Made by a program: the position numbers and the translations under genes. Shown here in pieces: positions 51,901-63,559 of a stretch of DNA of 64,000 bases. The number at the start of each line of letters is the position of its first letter. Within the stretch, counting starts at the first letter, position 1. The notes under the pieces were generated by a model. It worked only from the letters and a program-made list of their open reading frames with translations, searched no databases and was not told the origin of the DNA. The DNA is from Xylaria sp. FL1777 (Eukaryota; Ascomycota; Sordariomycetes; Xylariales; Xylariaceae): positions 558,001 to 622,000 of the forward strand of contig MU400511.1 of the NCBI GenBank assembly GCA_022578965.1, read 5' to 3'.

Positions 51901-52225
51901 AAGTTTAGCTTTACATTTTTAATAAAAACTATGCTTATTAAACTTATAAACATATATTTATATATAATCTAAAGTTAGTTTTTTATAAGTAATATATATA
52001 TTGATTTTTTTTTAAGTGTTTATCTTTTTGTAGCTTTAAAAGTATAACTTTTTTGCTTGCTTAAAGTATTTGTTTATAAAGTAAGTATTAAAATCCTTAT
52101 GCTATTTTAGAAATAAAAAAAAGTTTTAGCAATAAATTTTAGATTTAGTTTAAAGCAGCTTTATAAAGTTTAACTTTTAAAGTGCTAAAGCATTTTTTGG
52201 AATAAAATAAGTTGAGGTGCTAAAA

Positions 52226-52495
52226 GCAGCACTTAATAAAAGCGTAAATAGTAGCACTTTTAAAATAGATTTAGTTAAAGCATAAATAGCAGCACTTTAT
52301 AAAAGCGCAAGTAGCAGTACTTTTAAAATGGATTTAAGTAAAGCATAATAAGCAGCACTTTATAAAGGCGCAAATAGTAGCATTTTTAAAATAGATTTAG
52401 GTAAAGCATAATAAGCAGCATTTTATAAAAGCGTAAGTAGTAATACTTTTAAAATAAATTTAAGTAAAGCGTAATAAGTAGCACTTTATATAAAA
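52226..52495 (-). repeat. 63-bp in-frame array within Copia pol
   Basis: The word gcagcactt recurs at 52226, 52289, 52352, 52415 and 52478, exactly 63 bp apart, so each unit adds 21 codons without changing frame. Units differ almost only by transitions. It lies in the linker between integrase and reverse transcriptase, a part of Copia polyproteins that tolerates length change. Confidence 0.93.
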
Positions 52496-53399
52496 AATGC
52501 AAGTCTTTTGTTTTTAATAAATTTAATATTGCTACTAAAATAACTTAAAGATTTTTTTAAAAATCTAGCTTTATTAGCTTTGTTTACTAGTATGCTATAT
52601 TATAGCTTTGCGGTTGCTAAGCGTTTTATATTAAACGTGGCTTTTTAGCAACTTTTATATGCTATAACTTTAAAAAAGGTTGTTTAAAAACTTCTTTTAA
52701 ACCTTAAAGTAAAATTAAGTAATTTAGTAGTTTTTATAAGATTTTTCCTTTAGCTAGCTTTTTTGATTATAGCGCTAAAAAAAGCACAGTAAGCAAAAGA
52801 TTTAAAAAAAATAAAATAAAAAGCAAATATTGCTTTAATATATAAATAATTAGTTTATAATAATAAGTCTTTATTTTAATTTATGTTTTTACTAATATTT
52901 TTGTTTTTTGCTTTTTTAGCAAAGTTAATTAGTATATATACTTCTTAGTTTTTATATAAATTAATAAAAGTTTGCTAAGCAATCTTTAGATAAAATTAAT
53001 AAGTAATTTTAGCTAGTAAAGCTTTAAACTTCTTATTAGTAATTTTTAGAAAGTTATTTTTTAAAAAATCAATATTTCCTAAAAAAACAATGTTTTTATT
53101 AAATATAACATCTTTAGTTATAATAACTTTATTAGCTTTTAATAACTAAATATAGTAAGTAATAAATAATTAGTATTTAACTAAATACTTTATTTAAGCT
53201 TTTAAATTAAGCTTTTTCTTTTTATTAGTTTTTAGCTAAGCTATTAATATTATAGCAAACGTTTTATATTTATAGATTTTCAAATATAATAAAACAAGTA
53301 CTTTGTTTTTTTTAATTATACTGTTTTGCATTTAGAAATAAGTATAGAATTTCTTGTATAAAGTTTTTTAGTTGTAAATATATTTAGAAGTATAATTAT

Positions 53400-53800
53400 A
53401 AAAGTATATAGCAGCTTTAATAATTTTTACTTAGAAGTAAGTTAACAACTTAGATTTATTTCTTATAAATTTTACCTTTTTTTTAATTATACTTTTTAGC
53501 CTTTTAGCACTTTTATTAAATGCTTAAGTATTAAAAAAAAACACTTTAAAAGTAATTTCTTTAGTTGTTTAGAAATACTAAGCAAGTTTAAAAGTGCTCT
53601 TTATATTTATAGTTATTTTATTGTTATATTTTATTGTTAACACTTTAGTTTTATAGTAATCTTGTATATATTTAATTAAGTAAATAAATGCAATCTTAAT
53701 TAATAAATATATCCGGTTATATAAATAATAATCGAAAATAAAGCCAGAAAATTTATTAATAATAAGCATTATATATTATTCTTTGTTTTTGTTTTTTTAA
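53400..53800 (-). pseudogene. Copia integrase core, point-mutated
   Basis: An open piece at 53578-53769 reads INKFSGFIFDYYL, then KYIQDYYKTKVLTIKYNNKI. This corresponds to the Copia core D-x-x-S-G-x-x-x-D-Y-Y and the second catalytic region V-x-x-x-x-x-D-N-E. The second Asp reads Asn and Glu reads Lys. Downstream parts are broken by stops. Confidence 0.9.
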
Positions 53801-53859
53801 AGATCTTTATAATTATAAAAGTTAATTGCTAGTTATATACTAGCTACTATTAGCTTTTT

Positions 53860-54045
53860 TCGTGGTTATTTATTAATTTAACGTTTAATTTTTAATACTT
53901 TATATACGTTGCACTAAGTAGTTTTTATTTCGTTACTTTTATTAAAAGCTCGGCAAATCTTTACTCCTTAAAATAAATTTACTAAGTGTTGCATTGCTTT
54001 AGGTTTTAAATAGCTTATTTAAAAATGCTACTTAAATAAATCTCC
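53860..54045 (-). pseudogene. Copia GAG-pre-integrase domain
   Basis: The minus strand reads SYLKPKAMQHLVNL, then GVKI and, after about 20 residues, CNVYKVLKIKR, then INKQPRKK. It matches the fungal Copia pattern G-H-x-G-P-x-A-x-x-H-L-V, G-V-x-I, C-x-x-C-x-x-x-K-x-x-R, with Cys and Gly positions lost to transitions. This zinc-binding part precedes the integrase core. Confidence 0.88.
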
Positions 54046-54327
54046 CTGTAAAATTAGCTTTTTTATATATAAGTTAAGTTTGTTTTATTATATATAAAAA
54101 GCATATTTCTTAAATAACAACAGGAAATATTTTATAATAAATTAATTAAGTTAGTTTTATAAACAATATAAAGTTAACTTATTTTTTTGTTATAAAAGGT
54201 TTATAAGTAATTTGTTATTTTATTAGTATTTTAGCTAGTTAAAAACTTGGAGTAATATTAAATTAATAGCTATTATAGGGCAAAATGCTATATTATATAG
54301 CTAAAAAACTTTTAGTTCTTTTAGTTC

Positions 54328-54528
54328 TTAAACATATATATTTACTTTTTTAAATCCTTTAATTAAAATAACTTTATTTTCTGTATATATTGCATTATTT
54401 AAGTTAGCTTTCCTAAGGTTTAAAAATCTGCTAACTTTATTAAATATATATATTGTAATGCTTAAATTTAAAATAGCAGAATTTTTAAGTTTATATGTTA
54501 TTCTAGTTTTGTTTTTAGCTGCAAACAT
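54328..54528 (-). pseudogene. Copia protease region, active site lost
   Basis: The frame contains LNLSITIYIFN, then RFLNLRK, IYTENKVI and IKGFKKVNI. It aligns with the Copia protease pattern L-D-S-G-A-T-x-H-I-x-N, R-F, G-N/D-x-x-x-P-I-x-G-x-G. The catalytic Asp-Ser-Gly reads Asn-Leu-Ser, and each change fits a single G-to-A or C-to-T transition. It is followed downstream on the minus strand by the pre-integrase domain. Confidence 0.88.
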
Positions 54529-54699
54529 AGTTCAAGCTAGTTTTTTTAATAATTAGTTAGCATTTAGTTTAGCTTTTTCTTGCTTTGTTTTCTTTTTTTA
54601 AATTTATTTAATTTTTTTTAAGAGTTTTAAGTTAAACTTTAATATTTGTAAAACTATTTCTTAAACTGTTTTATTAAGTATAAAGTTTTTGCTTGCTAT

Positions 54700-55700
54700 T
54701 TTAAAAAAAGCATATTAATACTTATTTAGTAAGTAGTTTTAAGTATATAGTTTATAATCTATGTTTTTATTGTTAATATTTGCTTAAAAACGCTTAAGTT
54801 TTATGTTTTTTTTATGTTTTTGTGATTTTTTGTTATAAAAGCTGCTTTAACTTCTTTTTGCTAGTTTTTAACAACTAAGAGGTTTTTTTATTTTAATTGT
54901 ATTGTTTACTTCTTTTGTGTTTCTAAAGGTATAAAAGCTTCTTTTGTAAGGTTTTTTTTTAGGTAGCTTGCTTTAAACTAATAGCTTAATGCTTGCTTTG
55001 TTTTGCAAGTTTGCTGCAATTATAATATAATCGAAAGTTTTATTTTTGATCTTTTATTAATTAATTTGTTAAAATGCTGTTATTTATTTTTAGTAGCTTT
55101 CTTTTAGTGCTTTTTTTAGGTTAATAGCTATATTATATAACTTAGTAAAATTTATAGCTCTATGTTTTATTACTAAAGCTAGCTTTTTTTTCTATTTAAT
55201 TGCTTAAATTCTTAAATTTTTTAGTAGTTGTTTTATGCTATTATTAATAAATAATTTATAATTTAGCTTTGCTTAATATATAAAGCTTTTTTTTAGGTAT
55301 GCTTTAATAGTACAAAGCTTATTATATTACACGTTAAGTATATTTATAAGTTCTAGTATTATATTTTTATAGTTTTAAGATATTGTTTTAAGAATTTAGT
55401 TCTTTAATTAGTTAATAATTTTAACCTAATTAGTATATTTGCGTATTTTTGCATTATAATTATTTAAGTTAATATTATACGCAGTTCGTTTAAAAGTAAT
55501 TATTTCTGTTATGTTTTGTAAAGGTTTTAGGTTTATAGTTTTATAGTTTACTGTTAATAAAGACCTTATAAAAAATGCTAATATTATTGCTGCTTTTAGA
55601 TAATCTTTAACCTTAGGCATTATAAGTTGCTTTAGCTATAGTATCTTTATATTTAGGTCTAAAGTAATATAATCCTATAAGTTTAAGCTAACTGCTTTGC
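54700..55700 (-). pseudogene. Copia gag region, decayed
   Basis: A 64-codon open piece (55426-55620) continues in the same frame through TAG/TAA stops with polar segments such as NYNAKIRKYTN and ILKTISQNYKN. This is compatible with a Copia capsid-like protein. No zinc knuckle was found. The assignment is mainly from its place between the 5' LTR and the protease. Confidence 0.55.
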
Positions 55701-55848
55701 TTTTAAGCTTTTTGTTCTATAAATAAAAATCATTTAAATGTTTTAACGCAATCTTTACGTTTTAATTAGCTAGTTTCTACATGCTAATTACTTAATCAAG
55801 CTAGTAGCTTATTTAATAGTAGTTAAAAGTAGCAATAAAACTCTTAAT

Positions 55849-56043
55849 TATTAAATATAAGTAATAGTATATAACATTAGGTTCATTAGTTATATTAATC
55901 GCGTGTTGTTTTTATTATGTAAACGTAACTTGCTAACTACGCAGGTTTTATATAAAGGCCCTTGTCTCTTTAACATAGGTTTACCTTTGAATACCCGTTA
56001 GTTAAGTAATTCTAGCTTAAGATATAATCCCTTATATCTAACA
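55849..56043 (-). repeat. 5' LTR of Copia (right end on +)
   Basis: 195 bp. The first bases read tatta (from tgtta) and it ends TATATCTAACA. It keeps CCCG, GTCTC and CGCG where the other LTR reads T. Its minus-strand promoter word is tttatataaaacc. Confidence 0.95.
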
Positions 56044-56089
56044 TTATATACTAAAAAGCCTTTATTTTCCCCTTGTTTTAATAAAAAAC

Positions 56090-56260
56090 AACAATGTTTA
56101 CAAGGAGGCTAAATTATATATTCCGCAAAAAAATAACAATTAGCAGCTTAATATACCTTTATTTTTTTGCTTATTAAATTATTTAATTAAAGCTTTAAAC
56201 CAGGGCTTATTTACTAAGGAAAATTATAAGGATAATAACCTTATTAAGCAATTTAACAAA
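56090..56260 (+). repeat. Local repeat unit right of Copia
   Basis: It shares aaaacaacaatgttta, cttaatatacctttatttttttgcttattaaattattt and ttataaggataataacc with the units at 49841-50180. It is less mutated and keeps caaggagg and ttccgc. Confidence 0.8.
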
Positions 56261-58040
56261 GCTTTTTCTTTTTAAAGAGCTAAAGGTTAAAAGCGAGCTA
56301 TTAATAACGCAGCTTTAAATAAACCTTTAAACTTTCCTAAATTTAACTCTTTTAAATTTAGCTCCTTTGTACGTTTAATATCTATTGCATTTTTTTTATT
56401 TAACTTGCTTAATTTATATAGCTTTTATTAGTCTTTAAGTGTTATGCCTTAAATTTAAATATTTTTAAACAATAGCTTTAAGCAGCTTTCTTTGTTTTAT
56501 GTTTTCTAAAAGCTTTATTAAATATTTAGCTAGCAAAATAATAGCAGTAATAATAAAACTACTAAAGCTAATTAAGCTAACTTTTATTGCTTATTATTTG
56601 TTTTAGCTATAACTAGTTTTTTATGTTAACTTTTAGCGCTTTTATTATATAAACTAAAACTTAGTAGCTTTGTTTAATTATAATAATAAAAATGCAGCTT
56701 AAGTGCATAATCACTAAAAATAAACAGCATTTTAAGTAGCACTAATATAAAACTAAAAACCGGTATATTATAAGTAATTTTAAAGCTTTAATAATAATAC
56801 AAGCTACTTATAGCTTAAATTAATTTAGAAATAACTTAAAATATAATAAATAAGCAAATTTTTTAAAAATTAGTTGTATTATAACTAGCTTAAGAAATAA
56901 TAGTTGCTAAAATAAATTATATAAAAGTTTTCTTTAATAAATAACTTATAGCAGCGTTATTTAAAGTGTTTAGTATATATAACAAAAATAAAAAACAATA
57001 AACCATTATTAAGTAAGTGTTTTAAGCAAAAACTCCTTGTTTTTAATTAAGCATAGCTTTAAGTATAGCTTTATTGCTTAATTATTTATAATATATACTT
57101 AGTATATAAACTATAAATTCCTTGCACATTCTTATTTAACACTACACGTATGTTTTTACTTAATACACATATATTTTCACTTAATACTACACGTATATTT
57201 TTATTTAACGCTATATAATATATATAATAATGCAATTATTATTATGCTTTATATATAAGATGCACTTATTTATATTAAGAATTATAGCTATATTATATTA
57301 TTTGTTTGTTTTGCTAGTTTTTAATAATAAATTAACAACACTTTTTTCTTTATTAGTAATATATTAATGTTAAATATAAATATTTACTTTAGCTGCTTTT
57401 ACTGCAATATTAAAATTACAAAAAGCAACCTAAACGTTAACGTTTATTTTTATTTAGGTGTTTTTTAGTTTATTACTTTTATTAAAATATTGTTTGCTTA
57501 TTAAAATACATATTAATAACTTATAAAAAAGTCTGCATTTAAAGCAAAGCTAAGCTTTTTTAGTGCAGCTATATAAGCTCTTTAGTTCTTTTGTTTTAAA
57601 AACAAATACAATAAAATACTTAAGAATAAAAGGTTGTTTTTTAACCTTTAATATTTTACTTGCTACTAAGAATAAACTATAAAAGTATTATATAATATTT
57701 GCTAATGCATAAAGCACTTAATACATAATATATTTACTAGTATTGCTTTTTTAGCTATTTATAAATACGTACTTTAGCTAATTACTTAATAAAAAATAGC
57801 TATTATGCTATTTTAAGTACGCGTTATTTTATTATTACTACTTGCTACTTATTTACTTTTTTTTCTTTTGTTCTCTTTTTTTTTTTATTTTACTATTAAT
57901 AAAAAATAGCAAAACTTTGCATATTTAGCTACTATAATGTTTTATAAACTTATTTACCTTTATTAATTATTTTTATTGCTAATATGCAAACTTTATAGTT
58001 TACGCAGTTAATTAATAAAAGCAGCTTTAGTTCTTTACTT
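56261..58040. other. AT-rich stretch with short repeats, no gene
   Basis: A palindromic pair aaatttaa...ttaaattt lies near 56338-56362 in a slightly less mutated patch. Three units of the form acttaataYYacacgtatattttt lie at about 57135-57215. I see no coding relic. Confidence 0.5.
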
Positions 58041-58149
58041 AAATTAACCTTTTATGCCCTTAAAAAAACATTAACTCTTTAGTTAACTCTTTTAAAAACG
58101 CTAGCTTTTTAGCTAACTTTTTTAAAGACACTAACTCTTTAAAAGCTAA

Positions 58150-58310
58150 ATACCCCCAAGAAAACACATAGCTTTAAAAAAACACATATTTTTAAAAAAA
58201 CACATACTTTTAAAAAAACATATACTCTTAAGAAACCACATACTTCTAAAAAGACACATGCTTTTAAAAATACTGCTTTTAAGAACACTTTTTTTAAAAA
58301 CACTGCTTTT
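58150..58310 (+). repeat. 18-19-bp minisatellite keeping CACATA
   Basis: About seven units of aaaaacacatacttttaa. Because many units are 18 bp, a repeated-hexapeptide frame appears on the minus strand (58139-58378). It is an artefact. CpA is kept in most units, unlike the surrounding DNA. Confidence 0.88.
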
Positions 58311-58549
58311 ATTACCTTTATTACCTTTATTATTTCTCTCACTTCTTTTAAGATTATTAGCATATTAAAAAACAGCAAAATATACTTTTTATTTGTTAAA
58401 AAAGTTATAAGTATACTTAATAAAGCAAATAACTTAACTAAAACTATTATAAATATATTTTAAAAAATAATATACTATTAAAACAGCGTTAAAGATTTTT
58501 AAATATAAGTATTTTACTTATAAAACTTAGTATTAAATATTATTATTAA

Positions 58550-58640
58550 TAACTTGCTGTGCTGCTTTGCAGCGCGGTCTTTTTACTTGTGTACTTATAA
58601 GTAAAACTATACAAAAAGCCGGATAAAAACCCCATGCTTT
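58550..58640. other. GC-bearing patch at the LINE 3' side
   Basis: It contains tgctgtgctgctttgcagcgcggtc and gccggataaaaacccca, the most GC-rich words in this part of the window. A gctgc/gcagc stem is possible. It may be the LINE 3' untranslated end or an unrelated remnant. Confidence 0.45.
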
Positions 58641-59899
58641 AATATTAACGCTGCTACTTTAAAGTTTTTTTACTTTATAACAACTAGTTTTTATTAACTA
58701 GCTTGCTAAACGGAAAATAATAGTTAAAAAGCAAAAAAACTTTCTTTAAAGCCTTTAAACTTTTTGCCTTTTTAGAAAGCGTACAAAAGCTTCTTTTTTA
58801 TTCTTTAAGATCTTTAAAAAAGCGCTTTTGCTTTTTTTGCTAGTTTTTTCCTTATTACCTGCTTTCTTTTTTTTTTTTCTTTTTTTTTTTATTTTAACTA
58901 CTTTGTTATATATTGCTATTTTATTAGTATTAAGCAGCTACTTTGCAATAACGCTTGCAGCTTTAAGCCTTTTTATAGCTAATTATAAGTTTTTATTAGT
59001 TTATAGCAGTTTAGCTGCAAAGCTTTTTTATAGCTGCTTTTTTTTGTTCTTTAGTAAATTATAACGTAAAACTACATACTAAAAGGTTTTTTCCTTTTTT
59101 ACGCATTTATAAAAAGGCGTAAAAAAGCTTAAAACTTTTCTTTTATGCAAAAACGCCTTTAGCTCTATTTTTTTAGTGCACATTTGCATTATTATAGCTG
59201 CTTTATACTTTAATAATTTGCTGTATTTTTTAAAGGCTTTATTTTTGCTTAGCTTTTGCTTAGCTATAGCTAAATAACTGCTGCTTATTTTAGTTTAGCC
59301 TTATTTGCTTATTTATTTTTTTTTTAGTGCAATTCTAGGTTTTTTTTTTTTTTAATTATTTTTTTTGCTAAAAGTCCAAAGCTAACGTTAGGTTTTCTTT
59401 AGCTATACTTTTACTATTGCTTATAGGCTTACCTTTTATTTAGTTTTTAGCTTTTTAAGCTTTTGCGTTCTAAATAAAGGTTTTGATTTTTTCTGTTGCT
59501 TTTTAGATTAATTTTTTAGCTGTTAAGCTTTTTATGCAGTGCTTACAAATTGCTGCTTTGTTGCTAAAATATAAGTTAATAAATAAAATTCTTATTTTAG
59601 TTTTTAAGTGCTTTGTTTTAGTTGCTTTAAAGGCTTTAGTTATACGTTTAAAGCATTTGTTTTAAGTTATTACTAATAAATTAACAATGCTTTTTGTTTT
59701 ATTTTTTTTAGAGTTTTTATGTTAAGTTGCTGCGCTATAAGCTAAAGTACTTTGTACTATTATAACATATATTTGCTTTACTTTTACTATACTGCTGCTT
59801 TATGTAAAGTTTTATAGCTTAATTATTACATATAACTAAATGCTTAGCTTTTTTTTAAGCTTTGCTAAATATTTTTTTTACTTTATGTTTTTATTAAAC

Positions 59900-60792
59900 T
59901 ATATCTTTAAAAACTTTGCGTTATTTTTTAGGTATACTATTGCGTTAAAAAAGTATATTACTTACATAAGCGCTGTTTTGCTACTAAAGAAGTGCATTAA
60001 TTTGCTTTTTTGCAATGCAAACTTTATTTTGTGTTGTTTTGCTTAGCTTTTATACATTTTTTACGCTGCTTTTAAAGCTTTGCAATTTTGCTTTATATTT
60101 AGGTTTGCTATAATAAAATTAGTATTATTAGCAAAGCTAATTACTACTAGCTTTTAGTATATAGCAAAGTTGTTATAAAGCGTTAAAATATATAAAAAGA
60201 AAAAAAAGAATAAAAGCAAAAACCTTTAAGAAACTTTAGCTTTTAGCGCTATTAGCTAAAACATTGCTTCGTTAAAGCAAAAATATATTGTGCGGTTTAA
60301 TATAAAGAAGTTTACTTATATAACTATTTAAGAAAAAAAGCTTTTCTGCTATAAAATATATATTATTTTTTTTTTATTAATAGTATTAAAAGCTTTTGTA
60401 ATGTTTAGCTATAGCAAAAACGCTATGCTTTTTTTACTAATTGCTTTTTTTGCTACTTTTAATACTAGTTTAATAGCTACGTTTATTAACTTGTTTTATT
60501 TATTACTTATTTAGTTATTTAGCAAAAGATTTTCTTGCTTAGCTATTTTTGCTATATAGTAATATAGCTTTTTTTTTAGCACTTTTTTTACTATGCAAAT
60601 AAGCATAATAAAGCGCCACTCTTTAGTTATTTCTTTAGTTTTTTTTGACTTTTTAGGCTTAAGTATAACTATTACTTTTGTTTGCTTAAATTGCGCTAAA
60701 TAATACCTTAATAAAAAGCTAGCAATATATAATGTTGTTATTCTTTTTGCTAAAGCAAGTTTATAAGCTTTAAAAAAGCTGTTAAATAGCAA
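59900..60792 (-). pseudogene. LINE reverse transcriptase, point-mutated
   Basis: A 93-codon open piece (60511-60792) begins near LFNSFFKAYKL, then TKVIVILKPKKSKKTKEITK, WRFIMLICIVKKVLKK and ENLLLNN. It matches the LINE fingers pattern L-F-N, A-x-V-x-x-L-x-K-P-x-K, W-R-P-I-x-L-L-x-x-x-x-K-x-x-E-K, L-L-P. After a TAA the frame continues NKQNKLINVAIKLVLKVAKK, where the family has Q-x-G-x-R-x-x-R-S-T. The catalytic box is at 60124-60135 and reads FANN (normally F/Y-A-D-D) inside VISFANNTNF. The short-palm arrangement and the W-R-P-I block place it with Tad1/I-type LINEs. Confidence 0.92.
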
Positions 60793-60799
60793 ATTATTT

Positions 60800-61200
60800 T
60801 TTAGCGCTTTTTATAGCGCTAGCTTTTATATTAGCAATATTATATTCTTTTTTCCTGTATTAACGTTAATTATAAACCTTTAGTAGTTATTATAAGTTAG
60901 GTTTTTTTTAAGTATATTAAACAGGTTTGCTAATAATGCAAAAAAAAAGCGTTTTATTAGTAAAGTTGTTTTTTTTTTAAAAGTATTAGCAAAAAGCAGC
61001 TTATTTTTTGTTTGTTTTAGCAGTAAGATTATAATAATTTTTAAAGCTAACTTATAAGCAAACTTTGCTTATTTAGCTAAGCTTTATAATAACTTAGAAT
61101 TTTTGGATGCTTTTATAAGTGCTTTTTTTTAGCTATGCTTTTGCGCTTTTTTTACTTTGTTGCTAAAGGCCTTTTTTTTTTTTTTAAAGGCTTACTATGC
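60800..61200 (-). pseudogene. LINE linker between endonuclease and reverse transcriptase
   Basis: The minus strand reads a basic, helical stretch (KKKKRPLATK, KKRKSIAKKKHL, then KILSYYKA and ITTKGL) broken by TAA/TAG. Basic helical linkers of this kind precede the reverse transcriptase in fungal LINEs. The endonuclease should lie upstream (61.2-62.6 kb), but I could not read its Glu/His motifs. Confidence 0.5.
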
Positions 61201-63214
61201 TGCTTTAGTTCTTTTGCTTTAAAATCTGCAGTATGCCCGTTTTGCTTTCTTTTTTGTTTTAACTACCTTTAGGAATTACTAAAGTAATGCCTAGTGTTCT
61301 TTTTTTATAGTTTTTTTAAGCGTTATTTTGTTTGCTATTTTTACTAGCTATTAAATTAAGAAAATAAAAGTATTATTTAGTTTGCTAAATATATATAACG
61401 TATGCACTTTTATAATAATAGTTTCTGCTTTTATAGCTGCTTTATTTTTGTTTAACTTAAGCTAGTTTTATTTTTTTGCTTTTTTTAAGTACTTTTGCAA
61501 AGCTACTCCTAAGTTAATTATAACTTTTAATGCTTTATAGTTCAAACTTAGCTATTTTAAGTCTTTTTAGTAAATAGTAGCTAAATTACTAAATACTTAT
61601 ATTAAGTTTATTATTAAGCTTTTTTACTTATGTTTTATTTTAGTTACTTTTTTTTAAAAAGTAGCTAGCATAAAGTTTTATTATGCAGTAAATTTAAGTA
61701 GTTTATTTGCTTTTTAGCTTTTTTTGCTTTTTAAGTTCTATAATAAATAATAAAAGTTAAAATTGCTTATAAATATATAGCGCCTTTTTAGTTTGCTTGC
61801 TTTATATATTTTTTAGATTAAACTGCGTTATATTGTTTCTTTTTAATTTAGCAAATATATTAACTATAAAGTTATTGCTAAGTTATTATTGCTTATTATA
61901 ACCTTTGCTTAGTTTTTGCTAGCATTTTTTGCTAGTGTTTTTATTGCAATCTTTTTGTTTATATATAGTATAGCTTTACTTTTTAACTAAATAACTTAGT
62001 AGCTATTACTACTAAAGCAATATATATTGCTATATTTATTAATTATTAGCTTTTAAACTGCTATATAATTAAAGCTGTTGTTTTATAACGCATACGCTAC
62101 ATTGCTTTTAAATTTTATAATGTTTTAAAAAGCAATATTATATATTATTAAGTTAATAAAAATAAGTTTTTATTTGCATTGCTAGTTTGCTGTTTTTTTA
62201 CTAGTAATCTTTCTTTGTTTAGCTATATAAATATTAACATTGTTAGTATTTTTAAACTACTTTTATTTACTTTTTTGCTTATTATTACTGCTTTTTTAAT
62301 ACTTTAAAAGCTTTTAAGTTATAATATATATATTGCTTTTGCTTTGTTCTTTTGTTTAACCTTTTTTTAGCAAGCTTTATTTTATGCTACGTATGCTTTT
62401 TTGCAGTTTATGCATTTTTGCTTTGCTTTTTGCGTTTTTATTAAGCAGCTTTTCTTTTTTTTTTAGTGCTTTAAAGCTAAGCAATAGCTATACTTTAAGT
62501 TTTTGTAGCAATATTTAGCTATATGTTTATACTTATAGTAGTTAAAGCACTACATAACTTTAAGTTCTATAGCAAAAAGTTTACAGTTAAATAGCTAAGC
62601 TTTTTATAAAAAGCTATTATTATATATTGCTTTAGCTGCTGTTATGCTGCTTATATATAATAATATTAATATAAACCTAGCTTTTGTGTTTTTAAACAGT
62701 ATTTTTTTGTATTTTGTAACTTTAAGGTATTTACTACGTAATAGCTATAATAAATTCTTATTTAAATATATTGCTTTAATGTATTTTGCTAAAATGCTTT
62801 TTATTATTAGTGCTGTTTTTTTTTGTTATACTTTTAACTTTTTTTTAAAGGCCTTTATAATTTATTTTTTTTTTTTAGCCCTTTAAAGTATTGTTTTCTT
62901 AAAAGTAATTACTATATTTTTGTTATATAGCTTTTTAGTAGTAATTGTGTTGCTGCTAGTAAGCGCTATATTTACTGCTTTAATAATATTAGCTAGTGTT
63001 TTGTTTTTAAGGTTATTAGCTTGTTTTTTAACTTTAATTAATATTTTTTTGTTTTGCTTAAACAGTACTGCTTTATTATTGCAAGCTAGCTATAAAGCTG
63101 CTACTTATACTTAAGATTTTAGCGTGTTTACGTTTAACAAAGTTTATTAAAAAAGCTTTTAAATAGTATTTTTAACGCTTTTTTAATTAGCTTTTATAGT
63201 AGCATTTAAGTTGC

Positions 63215-63550
63215 AGTAGGTTATAAATATATTAAGGTTATTTCTGTTGTTAAGCCTTGTGCTTTGCTAGCTTTTCCGGGCTTTTTTTAATGTGTGCGCT
63301 ATTTGTGCTTTTTTTGCGTTTCTTTAAAAAGAGATTTCTTTTGCTATTTTTTCTTCCGTTAGCAGCTATAGTACTAGTTTTATAATTTTATTAACTATTT
63401 TTTATATACTAAGAAGTTTATTAGCTTTGCGTTTTTTGTTAAAACGTTACTGCGTTGCAGTTATATTATTAGTAAGTTTTAGTAGCACGTTAGTTGCGTT
63501 TTTAACAAATGGGTTATTTATTATTATTTTTCCGTTTTTTGTTATATCTG
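63215..63550 (-). pseudogene. Probable LINE ORF1 (gag-like) relic
   Basis: One minus-strand frame runs about 110 codons, with almost only TAA/TAG stops, and reads as Gln/Lys/Leu-rich protein (for example SLFKETQKKHK and NVLTKNAKLINFLVYKK). CpG, GG and CC are more frequent here than elsewhere. The position upstream of the reverse transcriptase fits ORF1. No zinc knuckle was seen. Confidence 0.4.
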
Positions 63551-63559
63551 CACTTTGCA

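Larger units (their letters stand above)
50186..56043 (-). mobile_element. Full-length Ty1/Copia retrotransposon, 5,858 bp
   Basis: Two 195-bp LTRs (50186-50380 and 55849-56043) are flanked by perfect ttata duplications (50181-50185 and 56044-56048). The LTRs begin TGTTARATATAAG and end TATATYTAACA, so their tips are inverted. On the minus strand the order is gag region, protease, GAG-pre-integrase, integrase, reverse transcriptase, RNase H. Integrase before reverse transcriptase defines Ty1/Copia. All domains carry RIP-type damage. The A/G run just beyond 50380, read on the minus strand, fits a polypurine tract. A 63-bp in-frame array lies between integrase and reverse transcriptase. Confidence 0.96.
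58550..63550 (-). mobile_element. Tad1-like LINE (non-LTR retrotransposon), decayed
   Basis: The minus strand carries a LINE-type reverse transcriptase (about 59.9-60.8 kb). Upstream of it is a basic linker (60.8-61.2 kb), and near 63.2-63.55 kb a Gln/Lys-rich stretch in ORF1 position. There are no LTRs. The ends are estimates: the 3' end is set near a GC-bearing patch at 58550-58640, the 5' end where GC-bearing sequence stops at about 63550. T-rich + composition holds across the whole block. A second, internally deleted copy lies at 9976-10160. The + frames at 58828, 59840, 62644 and 62920 are antisense to this element and are not genes. Confidence 0.8.

Noticed and set aside
58139..58378. 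Repeated Cys-Val-Phe-Leu-Lys protein
   Set aside because: It is a translation artefact of the 18-bp minisatellite.
58828..63114. Plus-strand hydrophobic frames (58828, 59840, 62644, 62920)
   Set aside because: They lie antisense to the LINE, whose minus strand carries recognisable reverse-transcriptase motifs.
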